The translations under genes and the position numbers were made by a program. A stretch of DNA of 64,000 bases from Primula veris (Eukaryota; Streptophyta; Magnoliopsida; Ericales; Primulaceae): the NCBI GenBank assembly GCA_963682055.1, contig OY821749.1, positions 29,209,631 to 29,273,630 of the forward strand. Direction: 5' to 3'. The notes beneath the pieces are model-generated. The model did not search any database. It saw only the letters and a list, made by a program, of their open reading frames with translations, and was not told where the DNA came from. The first letter of the stretch is position 1, and each line of letters begins with the position of its first letter. This document shows positions 50,672-63,860 of the stretch, in pieces.

Positions 50672-50679
50672 CTATATAG
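50672..50679 (-). promoter_or_regulatory. TATA-like box of the small acidic gene
   Basis: CTATATAG on the minus strand ends about 49 bp upstream of the ATG at 50623. This would give a leader of only about 20 nt, which is short but possible. It supports the reading of this ORF as a gene rather than chance. Confidence 0.4.
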
Positions 50680-52404
50680 GGGGTTCAACAAAGCATATTT
50701 GATTTTTAGTGGAGAATAAAGGATAAGCACTTGCTATTGAAGATCAAAAGAAACGATCGAGAAAGAAAATGCAAACCGTATTAATTTCCGAAAATAGCAA
50801 GACAGTGATGAATTTTGAGAGACGGTGAAAAGGTGAAATGTCGCTAGAACGTTGCCTTTACAAATACGGACACTTTTATAGAAAATACGTGTTTAGTAAC
50901 TTAGTTTGATAACAAAAACCAGTTCTAGTTTGAGCTTAGTAGAACAACTTGGTCTTAATCAAACGCCAAAATGATCAGATTGTTTTTGAATCGACCACCA
51001 AGTGACGAGTGACCCTTTAAACAAAAATATTCCGACCTTCTAATCCTTCTTAAACAATATGTCAATATCAAACTTTTAAATGAAAAAAGGTAACGAAAAG
51101 ATTGGTATCTTATCCCACAGAAAGTAGCTTTGAAAAGATAAATATAGCATATTTATCTCAATCTCTGGATCCTCAAAAGAGAAGGTGCATCAAATGAACA
51201 ATAGCAGTTGCAAGCTATTAAGCCAGAAAATGAAGTTTCGTCACTGAATATTTCTTATTCATACGGTCCGAGGTTCACAACTATCACGAATAAGTCGACT
51301 ATGATATGTAAATCAGTTCCCAGTTTACATAAATAATCATAATGGACACGAACATATAAGGCTAAAATAGGACTAAAACTGTATATTTTGACAAACGCGG
51401 CTTCTACAAAAATGTAATTTAAGGCGACATGAAGAAGGTTGCTCGTCATCATCACCGTCTATTAAAGCAATATGATCATAAAAGGATAGCACTGGTCCAA
51501 TGAAAAAAAAGAATAATACAGTATACAGAGTATAGTTACTCGTATTTTTCTGGCATGTATAAACCCATAACTCCAATGGCAAGTTCGAACCTTTTTCCAA
51601 CCAAAGGGAATCAAACTTTTTGTACTATTTAATTCATTAGTAGTACTTCTATGGAGTATTCTATTTATTTTCAAAATTAATTGAGGCAAAAATAAAAAAA
51701 AGCTTCAGTAGCGCGTCACGCCGGCCTGCCAATCTCTAAAATATGTATTTGACCGGACGGAATATGGGTTGTTTCACTTCTAAATAAATTGCAAAAGTTA
51801 AAATTCCAGATTAATTGCATTGTCTCAGTACGTCCCATTTTGAACCGATGATTAAATTTGATGCTTGAGTTTTCAAAAACATGGATGCATTTTATCAGTT
51901 GTTTTGATCCAATGACCACGATTAAAGGGAACCCAAGTTGCTGAAATTCGATATCGTTATCGAATTTTAGCCGCTGAAGTTTGGGTCTCCGTCGTTGGAT
52001 TAAAAAAATCAACGACTGATATGAACCCCAACAATTTTCTTGTTTGTACATTCTAATTTGATCGTTGAAATAAAAACATTAGCCGCTAAAATGGGGAGAA
52101 ACTTTAACAACTTATTTCAACCAGAGATCTAAAAAAAAACAATTGCAATCAGAATTTCTCTCATACATTAATATTTGCATCAACTCGATATCCGGACCGG
52201 TGTTATTATTAAAAAGTAAAAATGGTTTTATTTTTATGATTAATAAAAGCCAAAAAAATGAGAAGAAAAATCAGAAATGTGAACCACGAGGAAAAATCAG
52301 CTCAAGTTGTTATTTGGATATTCCTTTTCTCAAAGAAAAAAAATACTACCAGAAGGCTTGCCTTACTTAAAATAGAACTAAAATAAGTACTCATATTACC
52401 CTTT
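50680..52404. other. Gene-free intergenic DNA
   Basis: Several frames of 60-110 codons occur on the minus strand (51255-52051), but none shows a domain, plausible composition or splice context. No mobile-element ends were recognised. Confidence 0.45.
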
Positions 52405-53170
52405 TTAGAGCATTTTCAACTGTGTTTACTATATTCTATAAGGTTATTAGGTTTATAAGATACACGTGTGCTGTAACTTTATATCTCGCACATCTGTTTT
52501 ATATAGAAAACCTGTATTTCCAATTAAAATAATAATAAATTTATAATTATTTATTTGAGTTCCACATCACTTATGTACAAACACCATACACCATCCCTTA
52601 TCACCATCCAATCCTTCCCTTTTTGAAATTAATACACAATTAAAATCAAATCCAGCTATCCACAATCCACAATTTCACATTTCTTTTAATTCATTTTTTC
52701 GTGGAAAGAACAAAGGAAGAGAAAAGACGAAGGAAAACACCCAATCCATTTATGATACACAACCCTAACTTGAGAGTCAAAATCTGAGAAAAATAGAGTA
52801 GATGAAAAGAAGATGAGGTGAGGGATAGCGTAAAGTGGCTAACGGGTTAGAAAAATGGCCAATATTTAGGAATAAGGAGCAGAATAGAGATATGATATGA
52901 GAAGTGTGAGTAAATTAGAAGAAGATGATATAGAAAGAGAAAGTAAAATGGTAGAATGAGAGAAAAAAAAAGCAGAAAAATATTTTGTTTGCTTGGGTCC
53001 ACCACTAAAATATCTCTATACATTTCTCAAATAACTCGATAGATGTAAAGAGAAATTACAGAGAATTTTAACTTTATACATATATGTTGCTATATAGTCA
53101 CTGATGTGCACATTTTTTCTCAAAATTTATATAAGTCTATAGATATAGAGCTCTGTTGAGAATGCTCTTA
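52405..53170. mobile_element. Tourist-like (PIF/Harbinger) MITE, 760 bp
   Basis: The element (52408-53167) starts GAGCATTTTCAAC and ends GTTGAGAATGCTC, a 13-bp inverted repeat with one mismatch, flanked by TTA on both sides (52405-52407, 53168-53170). TTA duplications and GAGCAT-type ends are characteristic of Tourist MITEs. Further in, TATAT/GATATAG-rich sequence extends the pairing. No transposase is encoded. Confidence 0.85.
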
Positions 53171-54575
53171 TGATCTCAAATTTGGACTATAAACGTAATG
53201 GTTTTCAATTTTACTCATATTTAAACTAATTAATATTACTTTTATATTTCTAGGATAATAGTTTAATTTTATATATTTTTCAGCTTTGCTATCAAATTTA
53301 TTATCATAACTAAATATTAATATATTTTAATATATTTCTATCAATTTTTTTCAACTCAAATTAATTTACCAGAGCAAACACATTAAATAACTTATAAGTT
53401 TATCGTATTTAAAGTAAAAAGTATATTTTTAGAACTTATAAGAAAACGTTTTGGTTTATACAAATGATCAGTTTTTTTTTTAAATTTCTCTATCACAACT
53501 ATACAACTCATCTTTTTGTTATTTTATTAATTTATATGTGAAAAGTACAATAAAAGAAAGAGAATAAGAGAAATAAATTATTATTTTAATTATAAGAGAA
53601 CATCTTGATCCCTTATATTTGAGGCATATTTGAGTTAATATATATTTAAGTTAATGTATAATAAAACTGATACATATATAATTTTAAAATAATTTACTTA
53701 TATTTAAAATAAATTGTTAATATAAGATAACTGATGGGATTGGTGTTTAACACACTTCTAATGGTGCCATGGATAGAGTTAAAAAGTAAGTGTGCAAGCA
53801 AAGTGCCGTGTTTTTTATTTCAAACAAAAGTGTCGTGTCATGTCTTAGATGAAACTATATCAATGTTACTTGTACTATTATGGGTCATCTTAGTTTTATC
53901 TTAAACACGATAAAGATTTAGTACTTTTCAAGGTACTCTTTCCAATATTCAAAACATTAAATTTTCTTAAATTTTATACAACACCAAATTAAATGATGAT
54001 GAAAATAAATGTCAGATAAATTCGTGATCAATATAGGTGGTCGTAGTGATGTGTTCTTTTATAATTTGGAGTTTACTTCAACTTATGTACCAAAATTACC
54101 GAAAGTGATGATACTCAAACAAATGTAGTTTCGAGTTCAAGAGTTATCATACATCAATAACACGTTCAACCTGTTGAACCAAGTCGCACATATTTTATAT
54201 GCTAATTATATACTCTTATATTATTGATAAACAGATCATTATTGTTTTGCCCCCGGTGTTTGGTTTTTACTTTTAGTGGTTGAGCTTGATATGAAATTAC
54301 CATGTCCAAAATCAAATTTATATTTTTATATTAGCAACATGATTTGTCAGACATAGACATTTCTAATTACTAATAGTAAAAAAAAAAAAAAAACCCTTTA
54401 TAATCAAGCAAATCCCGGAAAAAAATCATCGTTTTGAATCGCTCTATGTAAACCCACAAGATTTTATTTGAACTAACTCAAAAACAAGTTAACCGAATCA
54501 ACCATTGCGTGGATGAATATCATCACATATCATAGTTTTTGACACGGTTAGAATTCCTAAAGGGCTAAATACACT
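53171..54575. other. Gene-free AT-rich DNA
   Basis: Very AT-rich sequence (for example 53220-53720) with no ORF of note and no recognised repeat. A poly-A run is present near 54380-54394. Confidence 0.5.
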
Positions 54576-55268
54576 AAACTTCTATAAATTAATAATGCTA
54601 GGACCATGAATATTTATTAATTTAGAGAAACGAATAAATTTATTAAATCGATAAAAATCTCTTTAAAATAATAATTATTAATTAACTGATAAATTAATAA
54701 TTATTATTTTAAAGAGATTTTTATCGATTTAATAAATTTATTCGTTCGTAACTTAAATTAACTCATTATAAATGATTAAGAATAGTCGTCAAACTTGTTA
54801 GTAAATTCAAATACATTACTTCAATTACTAATATATATATATTTTGTTACATCTTAAACCGGTACAAACCAACATAGACATCACTACATTAAGTATTGAT
54901 CTAAATGGAGCATTGTTAAATAAAGTAGTACAAGTCATCGCGTATACAACTTCATAATTTTTTAGTGTAATCCAAAAACACAACACCACGGTCCGATAAA
55001 CTCCAAGCAGATTTAAATTTTAAGAAAAATCAAACGACTATAGAATCACATTTCACTAAATCGTTATAGTAATGTTTGTCATTTTAAAAAATTATTAATT
55101 TATGATTTTGTTAAGACCAAATATTTATATAAGAATATTTTAAAATTTTATTATGTTATTAATTTATCGAAATTGATGATTTTTTACACTCAATCTAAAT
55201 CCGGACCGAGAAAAAATTATTATTTTAAATAATTTATTAATTTACCGATCATTGATTTTATAGAGTTT
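54576..55268. mobile_element. MITE-like element with CTATAAAT-type ends
   Basis: The left end AAACTTCTATAAATTAAT matches, inverted, the right end ATTGATTTTATAGAGTTT. The interior includes a perfect 55-bp inverted repeat (54629-54683 and 54692-54746) and more AATTTATTAATTTA/CGAT words near 55085-55250. The CTATAAATTAATAAT motif is common at the ends of non-autonomous plant DNA transposons. The superfamily is not assigned because no target duplication is clear. Confidence 0.6.
54629..54746. repeat. Perfect 55-bp inverted repeat, 8-bp spacer
   Basis: Left arm 54629-54683, right arm 54692-54746, spacer AACTGATA. Every position of the arms matches on reverse complementation. Arms this long without mismatch suggest recent formation or gene conversion. 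A transcript would form a perfect dsRNA stem. Confidence 0.9.
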
Positions 55269-55479
55269 CTACTTAGAATCAAGCTTAGGACCACAAATTA
55301 ATGAGCCTGGTTTTGTTACTTTTGTAGGTGAGATGATAAAACCAATATACACATTTTTCCCACCAGCGATGACGTGTCACATTTAACGCACGGCACAAAC
55401 CGCAAACTTATGAATTAATTTCACAAACACACCCCAACTTTTTAATTCTTAACACAATTTCCCCCAAATACACACACAT

Positions 55480-56804
55480 AGAGAGAGAGAGAGAGAGATT
55501 TGAATTACAGGCGAAACGATTCGTTTTTCCTGCATATGTACAGTTACTTGTGCGTGTGTGCGTGTTAGATATATAAATTATACTATATATTTATAGAGAG
55601 AGAGGAGAAACTGGCTTAAGATTTATCAGCTGATGATATTTCTAAACAAACCCAATTGATTTTCACTGATATTGAATCGGTGAGTGCGACTAAATTGTTA
55701 TATTATAATATTATAGACGCATTTTTTCTTTTAATTTGGGGGTATTTTGATGATTTTTGTGATTGTTGATGTTGATTTTTTGTGTAAGAATTGTGAAATC
55801 CGCAGTAGTTTTGTTAACTTTTTATTGTTAATTAGTGACGCATCTTCGTTTAAGCTATTAAATGACATATAGGTATACTAAGTTAAACACCCACGTTAGT
55901 TTTAACTTTAACAATGTTATCTATTTTAACTAAAAATTAATTATTCAAAATATAGTACTGTGAATATGTGTTGTGAGAAAATAAATAGCAGGATGATAGA
56001 GATATAAAATATATATGTGAGAAATAATAGTTAATTGTGGATATGGATTGACTTTTTTGCCATGTCCATCAAGTAATAACAATTAAAAAATTGTTATATT
56101 TAACAATGTTTTTAACATCTATAAAGTTAACACACATTTTAACACAACTAATGGGGAGACAAAATTGCATTGTTACCTAACATTTTTAGTTAACAATAGA
56201 TATAGATGCTCTAATATTAAGTAACTAATTGAATTATTTAAAGGTGTAGAGGAATAAGGAGCTAACACATTTGAGAAAGGTTTCATCTTTAGTTGTTTGT
56301 TGCAATCCTTTTTTATTCTTTATGTGTAATTTAGTAGATTACAGTTTTTATTATGTGAAAGTAATTCAAGGGTTTTGAAAATACTGATCAACTGGTATCG
56401 GGTTGATTTTACTTTTGGATATTTGTTATGGAATTATTTAACTGCATGTTGTTTTGGGCAAATGAAAAAAATAACAATAATAATGTAGTTTTGGCGTCTG
56501 TTTGTATAATATGATAATAAATAACAATTTCATGTTGCTTAGGACCTTGAGAAATCCTTCTAAGGCTTCGGTCAAAATTTTGTATTTCGCAGTTTGATCA
56601 ATTTTCTAGTCTAAGAATTGAATATGGTTGCCTTAATTGATGTTGATATCAATATTGGAATTGGATGCAGATTCGAAAAAAAGAGGCTCGGGTTGTTGTA
56701 TTTCTAAATAATCTATGTATACGATCAGTTTCTATCGCGAGGCCATATAAGCTACTAGGGTTATGCAAAATAAGATTTCTATAGGGCTCTTAATTTTTAC
56801 TTAA
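55480..56804 (+). promoter_or_regulatory. PAH 5' leader exon and leader intron
   Basis: A GA-repeat-containing leader (GAGAGAG runs at about 55482-55497 and 55596-55604) ends at a donor after 55679 (GTGAGTGCG). The next acceptor, TTGGATGCAG at 56661-56670, opens the second leader segment that runs into the ATG at 56805. This gives a leader intron of about 990 bp, common in plant genes. The intron contains AACAATGTT-rich sequence (55880-56215) like the interior of the 38.5-kb MITE. The transcription start is not defined. Confidence 0.5.
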
Positions 56805-59800
56805 ATGAATGTGGTTGGGAAAGTTGGGAGCTTTATATCCCAAGGCGTATATTCCGTTGCTACCCCTTTTCACCCCTTTGGTGGGGCCGTTGATGTCATC
56901 GTTGTTCAACAACAAGATGGTACTTTTCGTAGCACCCCTTGGTATGTCCGTTTTGGTAAATTCCAAGGCGTCCTTAAAGGGACTGAGAAAATAGTACGGA
57001 TTGCGGTTAACGGGGTAGAAGCCGATTTTCATATGTATCTAGATAACTCAGGGGAGGCGTATTTTATAAAGGATGTGACTAATGGTGAATGCAGTACAGA
57101 GAAAGAGGATTTGAAAGAAGGTAATGTCTTTGTACCAATTTATCTAAAAGCTCGAGTTGGCATTAGTTGCATATTTGTTAACCTTTTATATTATTTTCCA
57201 GTATTTCTGTCTCGTGCATACCCTACTCATTTTAAGCCAACTTAGTTTTAGAAAGGCCTTGCGTGTGTAGTTTTTTTTCTTTATCTTTCGTTTTAGTGTG
57301 TGATGATTTAATTGAGTGTTGCACTGTATCAACAGAATTTCTTACCCTTGAATTAGAGAGTTTTAGACCATAACCACGGTTTTTTCAGTTGCAGTTTTGT
57401 TAGCAAATAAGCCGGTTTGTTTATGATTCAGAAAAAAAAAAACTAGGTACTTTGCTGAAAGCTTCTACCTTTTTCAGGCTCACAAACTAGAAAATCTCAG
57501 TTTTTAAAATGCTCAACCAAATTCGGTCTAGCTTAAATAGAAAAAGAACAATAAAAGATCCAACCAACCAAGGCCATAAGTCCTTGCTGGGTGAAAGCGC
57601 AGTTGTTTTTCCTTCTACTTTTTGTTTATAAAGCTGGATGCATTTGGTTAATTAGCTTTAAAGTTCAGCCTTTCTTGTTCTTTTTGCCTCAATAAGCTAG
57701 AAGCTTGAAGATGGATGAACCTAGTTTTTTTTTCTGAACCTCAATATATCTAGCTTATCTGCTTAAAAGCTGCAACTAAACAAGCCCTTAGATTCCAATT
57801 CGACTACAAGCTCAAGCAGATAACAGCAACAACAGCTTAATCATTTATAATATTTTTCAACAGGTGTTAATACAGAAACTGAACTAAATGACACCAACAA
57901 GGATGAAAAAATTAATTTGGGAATGATTGAACGGACCACATCTGATGGTGCGAGGAGTTTTTATGATTTTCAAGATGGCCGATCTTCTATTGAAGATTCG
58001 GTTGAGTTTTCTGAGTACGGTTCTAGTAGATACAGTAATTTAGACGTTGATGAGCACTATGTTGAATCGAATAGTTTAAATTCGGAAGTGGTTTTAGTTA
58101 GTGTTGATGGCCATATACTTACCGCACCTATATCATCATTGGAGAGAAATACAGATAATACTGTGCAATTAAGTACTCCTCAGTTTCATTTAGGGCCTGG
58201 CCAAGAAGATGATTTTTGTGAGGATAGTGCGGAATTTACTACGTATTTAAACGTGTTGGGTAGATCGTCAGATTCAAAAGATAGATGCTTTGAAGAAAGT
58301 TCTATTAGTGAGGAGCAATCTTATCAAGTTCAAGAGAATTTTAATGCATGTGAAAGAGCTAGACATAGTGGTACGGAAAATGATACTGAATCTGTATCTA
58401 TTTATATTACAAAAGAAAGATTCTTTGTAGATACTGCTATTGATAAGGAGCATTCTTGTCAAGTTCAAGAGGATTTGAATGCATGCGTGAGAGAGAAACA
58501 TAATGGTACAGAAAATAATTCCGAGTCTGTATCTTCCAAAATTACAAAAGATGATATATTCAAGAGTTGTTTGGATATACCAACATTAATCAATCATGAT
58601 ACGACTTCTCCATTGGATAGTATTGAAGATGTAGATACAAGTGGTCGACCTGCCAACGAAGATGTAGATACAGATACTCGTCTATCTGTCTGTGGAGATG
58701 AACTAGATCCTTCCAATTCTTGTCCTCCTAATGACTTGGTATCTTCAAACCCAAGTTCAGAGTTTCCTAGTGGCTCTCATATAGATTTAGTGAATTCACC
58801 ACGAAATAAAGGGGACGAGGAAAATGATAATGACCTAATTGGTGAAAGTGAAGGTAATGTTAATATAGATTCACCTAATTCTATCACACAAGATACACAA
58901 GTAGTGGAAGTTGCTGATGATTCATTAGCAGTTGAGCAAGGTAGCCCCCAAGTATTTGAAGATAACAGCTGTGGAAGTGAGATTATGGATCCTGTCAAAG
59001 CAACTTCGGGTGATAAATTGAAAACTGGTTCAAGTAAGGCCTTTTATCGTATTTTATATCGGTAAATTGATACTTTTGTATACAACTTATCTCCTCCCAA
59101 CGTGTAGTACACTAAGTTTCAATTTCACAATTTAGACCAATTTAAACCAAAATACAATAACTTGGATACCAGAATTACAATATTTGGTCAAAAGAACTAC
59201 ATATGTACTAATTGCTCATTCATTCACCTTTTAACAACTACTAGTACTGTTCAACTTCACAATACAGGCACTCATTTAATCAAAATCTAACAATATAGAC
59301 GCCAGGTTTCACGTGCAACTTAAAAGTACTAATTACGCTCTAATTGCTTGATCAGGCTAGTATAGTGGACACAAATTATGACAAAATCAAATAATTAGTA
59401 CACTGACATTTAATTTCAACTTACGCTCATATGAATTTGGATGGGTTGGCTCACTAGTTTCTTGATTTAGTGTCGATTGGTGTCTATATTGTGGATTTTG
59501 ATAGTACTGGTTACTAATTTTATAAGCTGATAGGTGAGTCTAAAGAAATGAATATTCCTTTTTTCTTATTTCTATTATAACCTTAGAAATGTAATCTCCG
59601 TACATGATCTTGCAGGATTTGAAATTTCTCTTTGTGGAAACTTGCTTCTTCCCGGTATAGGTATAACAGCTGCTGCTGAAATATTTGAGGAACATCAGAT
59701 ATCCGAGGGAGATTTCAAAATGTCAGCAGCAGCAATAATTAAAAACGAAAATTTGATAATCAGGTGTCAAAATAAATACTTGTCATTGGAAAAAGCCGCA

Positions 59801-62800
59801 CCTGTGATCCTCGGATCTGCCACCTACGGTCTAGATTTGCCAATCCACCCCGGAGATGCAATTGCTGTAGAAAAAGACGACGAGTCAAAATTTGGGGATG
59901 ATGAAATTACAGAGTTGCCCTCTACCCCTTCTGGGCGTAGGTGGCGGCTTTGGCCAATTCCATTTCGGAGGGTTAAAACACTCGGACACTCTAGTAGCAA
60001 TTCGTCTAGTGATGAGGTTTTTGTAGATTCGGAAGCTAGTTTGCAAAATCAACCTATAGAAAGTACTCCTACATCTATTGCTGGTAATGAGCATAAACAA
60101 TTTTTGAGGACTAACGTCCCAACTAATGAGCAAATAGCGTCTTTAAATTTAAATGAAGGACAGAATATGGTGACCTTTAGATTCTCTACCAGGGTCCTAG
60201 GAATGCAACAGGTTAGTTTTTTATTTCAAGTTGACATTGTACTTGTAATGGTTGTCCCATTTTTCTTTTTCTTTTAATTTCTCAGTCAAGTTCCATCTTT
60301 ATAGGTCGATGCTCATATCTACTTGTGGAAGTGGAATGCTCGGATTGTAATTTCCGACGTTGATGGAACAATTACTAAGTAAGTTTTGATGAAATTTTAA
60401 TTGAGAATTATTGATGTCATTTGTTGTAAATTAGTACTTCATTTGTCAGTCAACCTAACTCTTGACATTGTTATATATAAGTGCATATCATTCATTGGTT
60501 ATGGATATGCATCAACTTCTCAGAAATTGCTCTTCTCTGTTGTATCTCTTTGTAAGACATTTATGCTGATAAACTCATGGAAACGCAACAAATTCTTAGA
60601 AAATTATTTGTTTTTCTTTTATTCGATTTTCCAAGTTGAATTGGCACAACTGATGTTAAAGAAATGGTATTTTCTGAATTTAATGGTGATTATGTACTTA
60701 AACGGACCAGCTGATGATTTGAGATTTTACACTTAAGCCGTGTCTTGTTTCACCATCCCAGTTTTGGTAGCAAATAGCTCTTAGAAATTCCCAACTATTA
60801 TTTAGGTAGAGAAAGTTAGAATGTAATCAGACTTGTACCAATTCTAAACAGATTAACCATTAACTAACAAATTAGTTTCGACCAACCTATAGTTGGAGTT
60901 ATCCTGACTACACATGGCATTAGTGGTACTGACAACAACTAAGCTTGGTCTTAGTATTAAGTTGAAGATTTATTAAATATGTTAAAGACATTAAAAAAGC
61001 AAGTTATACTCGTATATGTTTCAACCCTTTATAGGCCATTGCAGTTTTGGGATTGAGAGATTAGCAATTATCATTTATGATGAAATCTCATTTGCATGTT
61101 GAGTTTTTCTTAGGCAAAATTATATTATCACCCTTTGAATATACTAAAGTATTAATATTTCAACTTCATCATTTTGTAGGTCTGACGTTCTTGGTCAGTT
61201 CATGCCTTTGGTTGGAAGAGATTGGACTCAATCCGGAGTGGCCCGGCTTTTTTCTGCTATTAAGGTTTGCAAACTGAGATATGATCGACCCTATAAAAGC
61301 CCAACCATTTCCTTAGCGCTTGATAATTGGAAGTGTTACAGAACATATGAGTGTTCACATTTCTCTAGTTGTTCATATACGTTTTGAGTTTATTGTATTT
61401 TATACACTGATGTACTATCATCATATGTGGATCTTATACACCAACCTACAAAATTAGCAATCAGTACAAGACATTACATCTCTTGACGATTTTAGGATAC
61501 AATATAGGACGAAGACCAGAATGTGATAAAATTTGTACAAAATACGGACTATAAAATACACGATAGAAATAGTTAAGTACGATTTAGTAACCTAATTTTT
61601 GTATTTTATTTATCTATTTGGTACACTATCATGTGCTAAAATCGCTGAGAACTGTAACGCTGTAGGTTGGTCATTGACTCATTGGTGTTAAATTTTGAAA
61701 TCTCCTAACCTGGAAAACTGTAATAAATCCTATTTGTTAAATTCAAAACTTTGTTTGTCCAGTTTTCTCCATTATTGGATTCTGAATTTGCTATTTTGTT
61801 CAGGAGAATGGGTATCAGCTGCTCTTTTTGAGTGCACGTGCAATTGTCCAGGCTTATCTAACCAGAAGTTTTCTTAACAATATCAAGCAGGTAACTTTTC
61901 ACGTTCTTTTTTATCTTTGCCATGCGATGCTTTTTACTCATGATCGAATTATTTCCAGTATAGATAAATTTTACACCAATCAGTTGGTTTATCGAGGTAG
62001 ATTGACCAAGTGATAATTAGGAGGTTTCGAATATTGTACTGCCTTTGAGCTTTAATGTCAATGCCTTCAACTCCTATTCATTTTATAAGCATAAGATACG
62101 TGATATACGGTAATATGACGTGTGAACGCCTGTATGCTACCGTATCTTACTATTATTTAAGTGAAGTACCCCTTATGAAGCCTTGGAACAACTAATTAGA
62201 AAACAATCCTACAAAAAATAATATTTACAAAACAAAAGGAAGAAAACACACGGCTATATTTTAAATAAATAAAAAACTGCTCTATACTTCTAACTGTCAA
62301 ACACCCCACTTTCCCACTTTCAAAGCCATTTAAACATTCCCTATGTGTAACTTTTGTTTCTCTCTCTCATTTTCTCCCTTTATTCAATTGATCTGGATTT
62401 AATATTTCTTCACTCATGGGTGCATTAATTTGTTATTGGTAAGATAGTCTTCTAAGGTATGTATTATTTTCTTATCTTTGTTCATACATTTCATGTTTTA
62501 TAGCGTTAGATCGAACCACACGTTAAACGACACGATAATTTCATTTTTTATAGCGTTAGATCGAACCACGCGTTAGACCACGCATCGCGTGGGCACACCC
62601 CGCTAGTATTTTATATGCCAAGATCACTCAATATTTTCATTCATGTCGGCAGGATGGAAAAGCTTTACCGAATGGTCCTGTTGTCATTTCACCTGATGGT
62701 TTATTTCCTTCATTGTACCGAGAAGGTATGCTTTTGAGTTGGCTTGTTAATTATATATACTTTCTGTATACACCACTTCATATTTATATCCTGGCTGAAA

Positions 62801-63464
62801 ATTGAAGTTGCTCCGATTATAGTCTTTCTTTATCTGTCTTGAACATTTTGGTTCTCCAATGCACGCCATCCTGAAAAATAAATATAATTCAATGGCAAAA
62901 ACATGCAGTCATGCTTTTGAGTTTTGGACAGTTATTATATATCCTAATTAAAAAGTACACGGTTATAATATTTTTGGTTGCTTTTTCATAGTTATAAGAA
63001 GAGCACCTCACGAGTTCAAGATTGCTTGTTTGGAGGTATGTTTCCATACGCCTGGTCATTTGAGTTTTTGTAGAAATGTAGTTCTTGGTTTATTACCAGT
63101 TTTAATCTTTTAAGTGTCTAATTGTTTTCCTTTATCGATATATTATTCAGGATATCAAGGCACTCTTTCCTCCTGATTACAATCCGTTCTACGCTGGATT
63201 TGGAAATAGAGACACAGACGAACTCAGTTATCGGAAAATTGGGATCCCAAAGGGAAAAATCTTTATTATCAATCCTAAGGTTTTAATCGTCGACCACTCA
63301 TTTCATTTGGCTAACTAACTTCTTTTTCCTCTGCTAAGTCTAATCAATTCTTGATTTAATAGGGCGAGGTGGCTATTAGCAAACACTTAATTGATGTAAA
63401 GTCATACACCTCTTTACACACACTGGTCAATGACATGTTCCCACCAACTTCAATGGTTGAACAG
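56805..63464 (+). CDS. PAH: Lipin/PAH phosphatidate phosphatase (3' truncated by window)
   Basis: Mg-dependent phosphatidate phosphatase that converts phosphatidate to diacylglycerol, controlling galactolipid and membrane lipid synthesis. Exons: 56805-57120, 57864-59033, 59616-60211, 60305-60378, 61180-61264, 61804-61890, 62653-62725, 62992-63035, 63151-63279, 63363-63464, giving 892 aa in frame. The N-lipin domain opens with [19 protein letters not shown] and [21 protein letters not shown] long acidic variable region follows (exon 2), then [10 protein letters not shown]. The C-lipin HAD domain carries catalytic DVDGT (712-716), split from its following Lys by an intron, then [33 protein letters not shown], and [20 protein letters not shown]. 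The final exon(s) after SMVEQ lie beyond the window. Arabidopsis has PAH1 and PAH2; I cannot tell which this matches. Exon 2 contains a 45-aa tandem duplication. Confidence 0.93.
58313..58582 (+). repeat. 45-aa tandem duplication in PAH exon 2
   Basis: Two 135-nt units begin at 58313 and 58448. Translations align through [13 protein letters not shown] against [13 protein letters not shown], then [10 protein letters not shown] against [10 protein letters not shown], then ITKERF against ITKDDI. The duplication lies in the poorly conserved acidic linker between N-lipin and C-lipin. Confidence 0.85.
62200..62606 (+). mobile_element. Helitron 3' end in PAH intron
   Basis: The intron contains the hairpin CCACGC-ATC-GCGTGG (62578-62592), followed 14 nt later by CTAG at 62603-62606 and then T, the terminal signature of Helitrons inserted at AT. 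Upstream, TTTTATAGCGTTAGATCGAA is duplicated (62500 and 62549). The 5' TC end could not be placed; the left boundary given is a guess. No Rep/helicase is present, so it is non-autonomous. Confidence 0.65.
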
Positions 63465-63660
63465 GTAGCATTTGCTTTTGCTTGTTTGGATTTAGCTTAA
63501 GTGTTGACCTATTTGCTTAGATGCAATGGTATGATAGTGTTGATTAACTTGTGAGTGCCTCTGTCGCTGTTGAGATGAAATAGGAAGTCTATTATTTTTA
63601 GCTCATATATGTTATGTTCTTGAAAATCCAGTAGTTTTTCAGTTTCTTTAATATAAATTT

Positions 63661-63860
63661 GGCCTTGTTTGGTTACAGCTTATGAGCTCAATTTTCTTCC
63701 TATCTGTTTTGCTGAAAACCTGAACTGCATTTGATTGGCCAGATTTAAAGCTTTTCTTCTTTTTGGCCGGAATAAACTAGAAGTTTTTATCCGGGTGAAT
63801 TTAGTTTTTGAACTTCAGAAAATCCAGCATGTTTGCTTAAAGCTGCTACAAAACAAGGCC
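63661..63860. mobile_element. Short MITE with GGCCTTGTTT ends
   Basis: GGCCTTGTTT at 63661-63670 is repeated in inverted orientation as AAACAAGGCC at 63851-63860, enclosing about 200 bp in the last PAH intron of the window. Related words (TTGTTTGGTTGG near 20106, CTAAACAAGCCC near 57776, CCAACCAAGGCC near 57561) indicate that the family is spread through introns of this window. Confidence 0.6.

Noticed and set aside
51255..52051. Cluster of minus-strand ORFs of 66-111 codons
   Set aside because: They overlap in different frames, show no domains or promoter/splice context, and look like chance frames.
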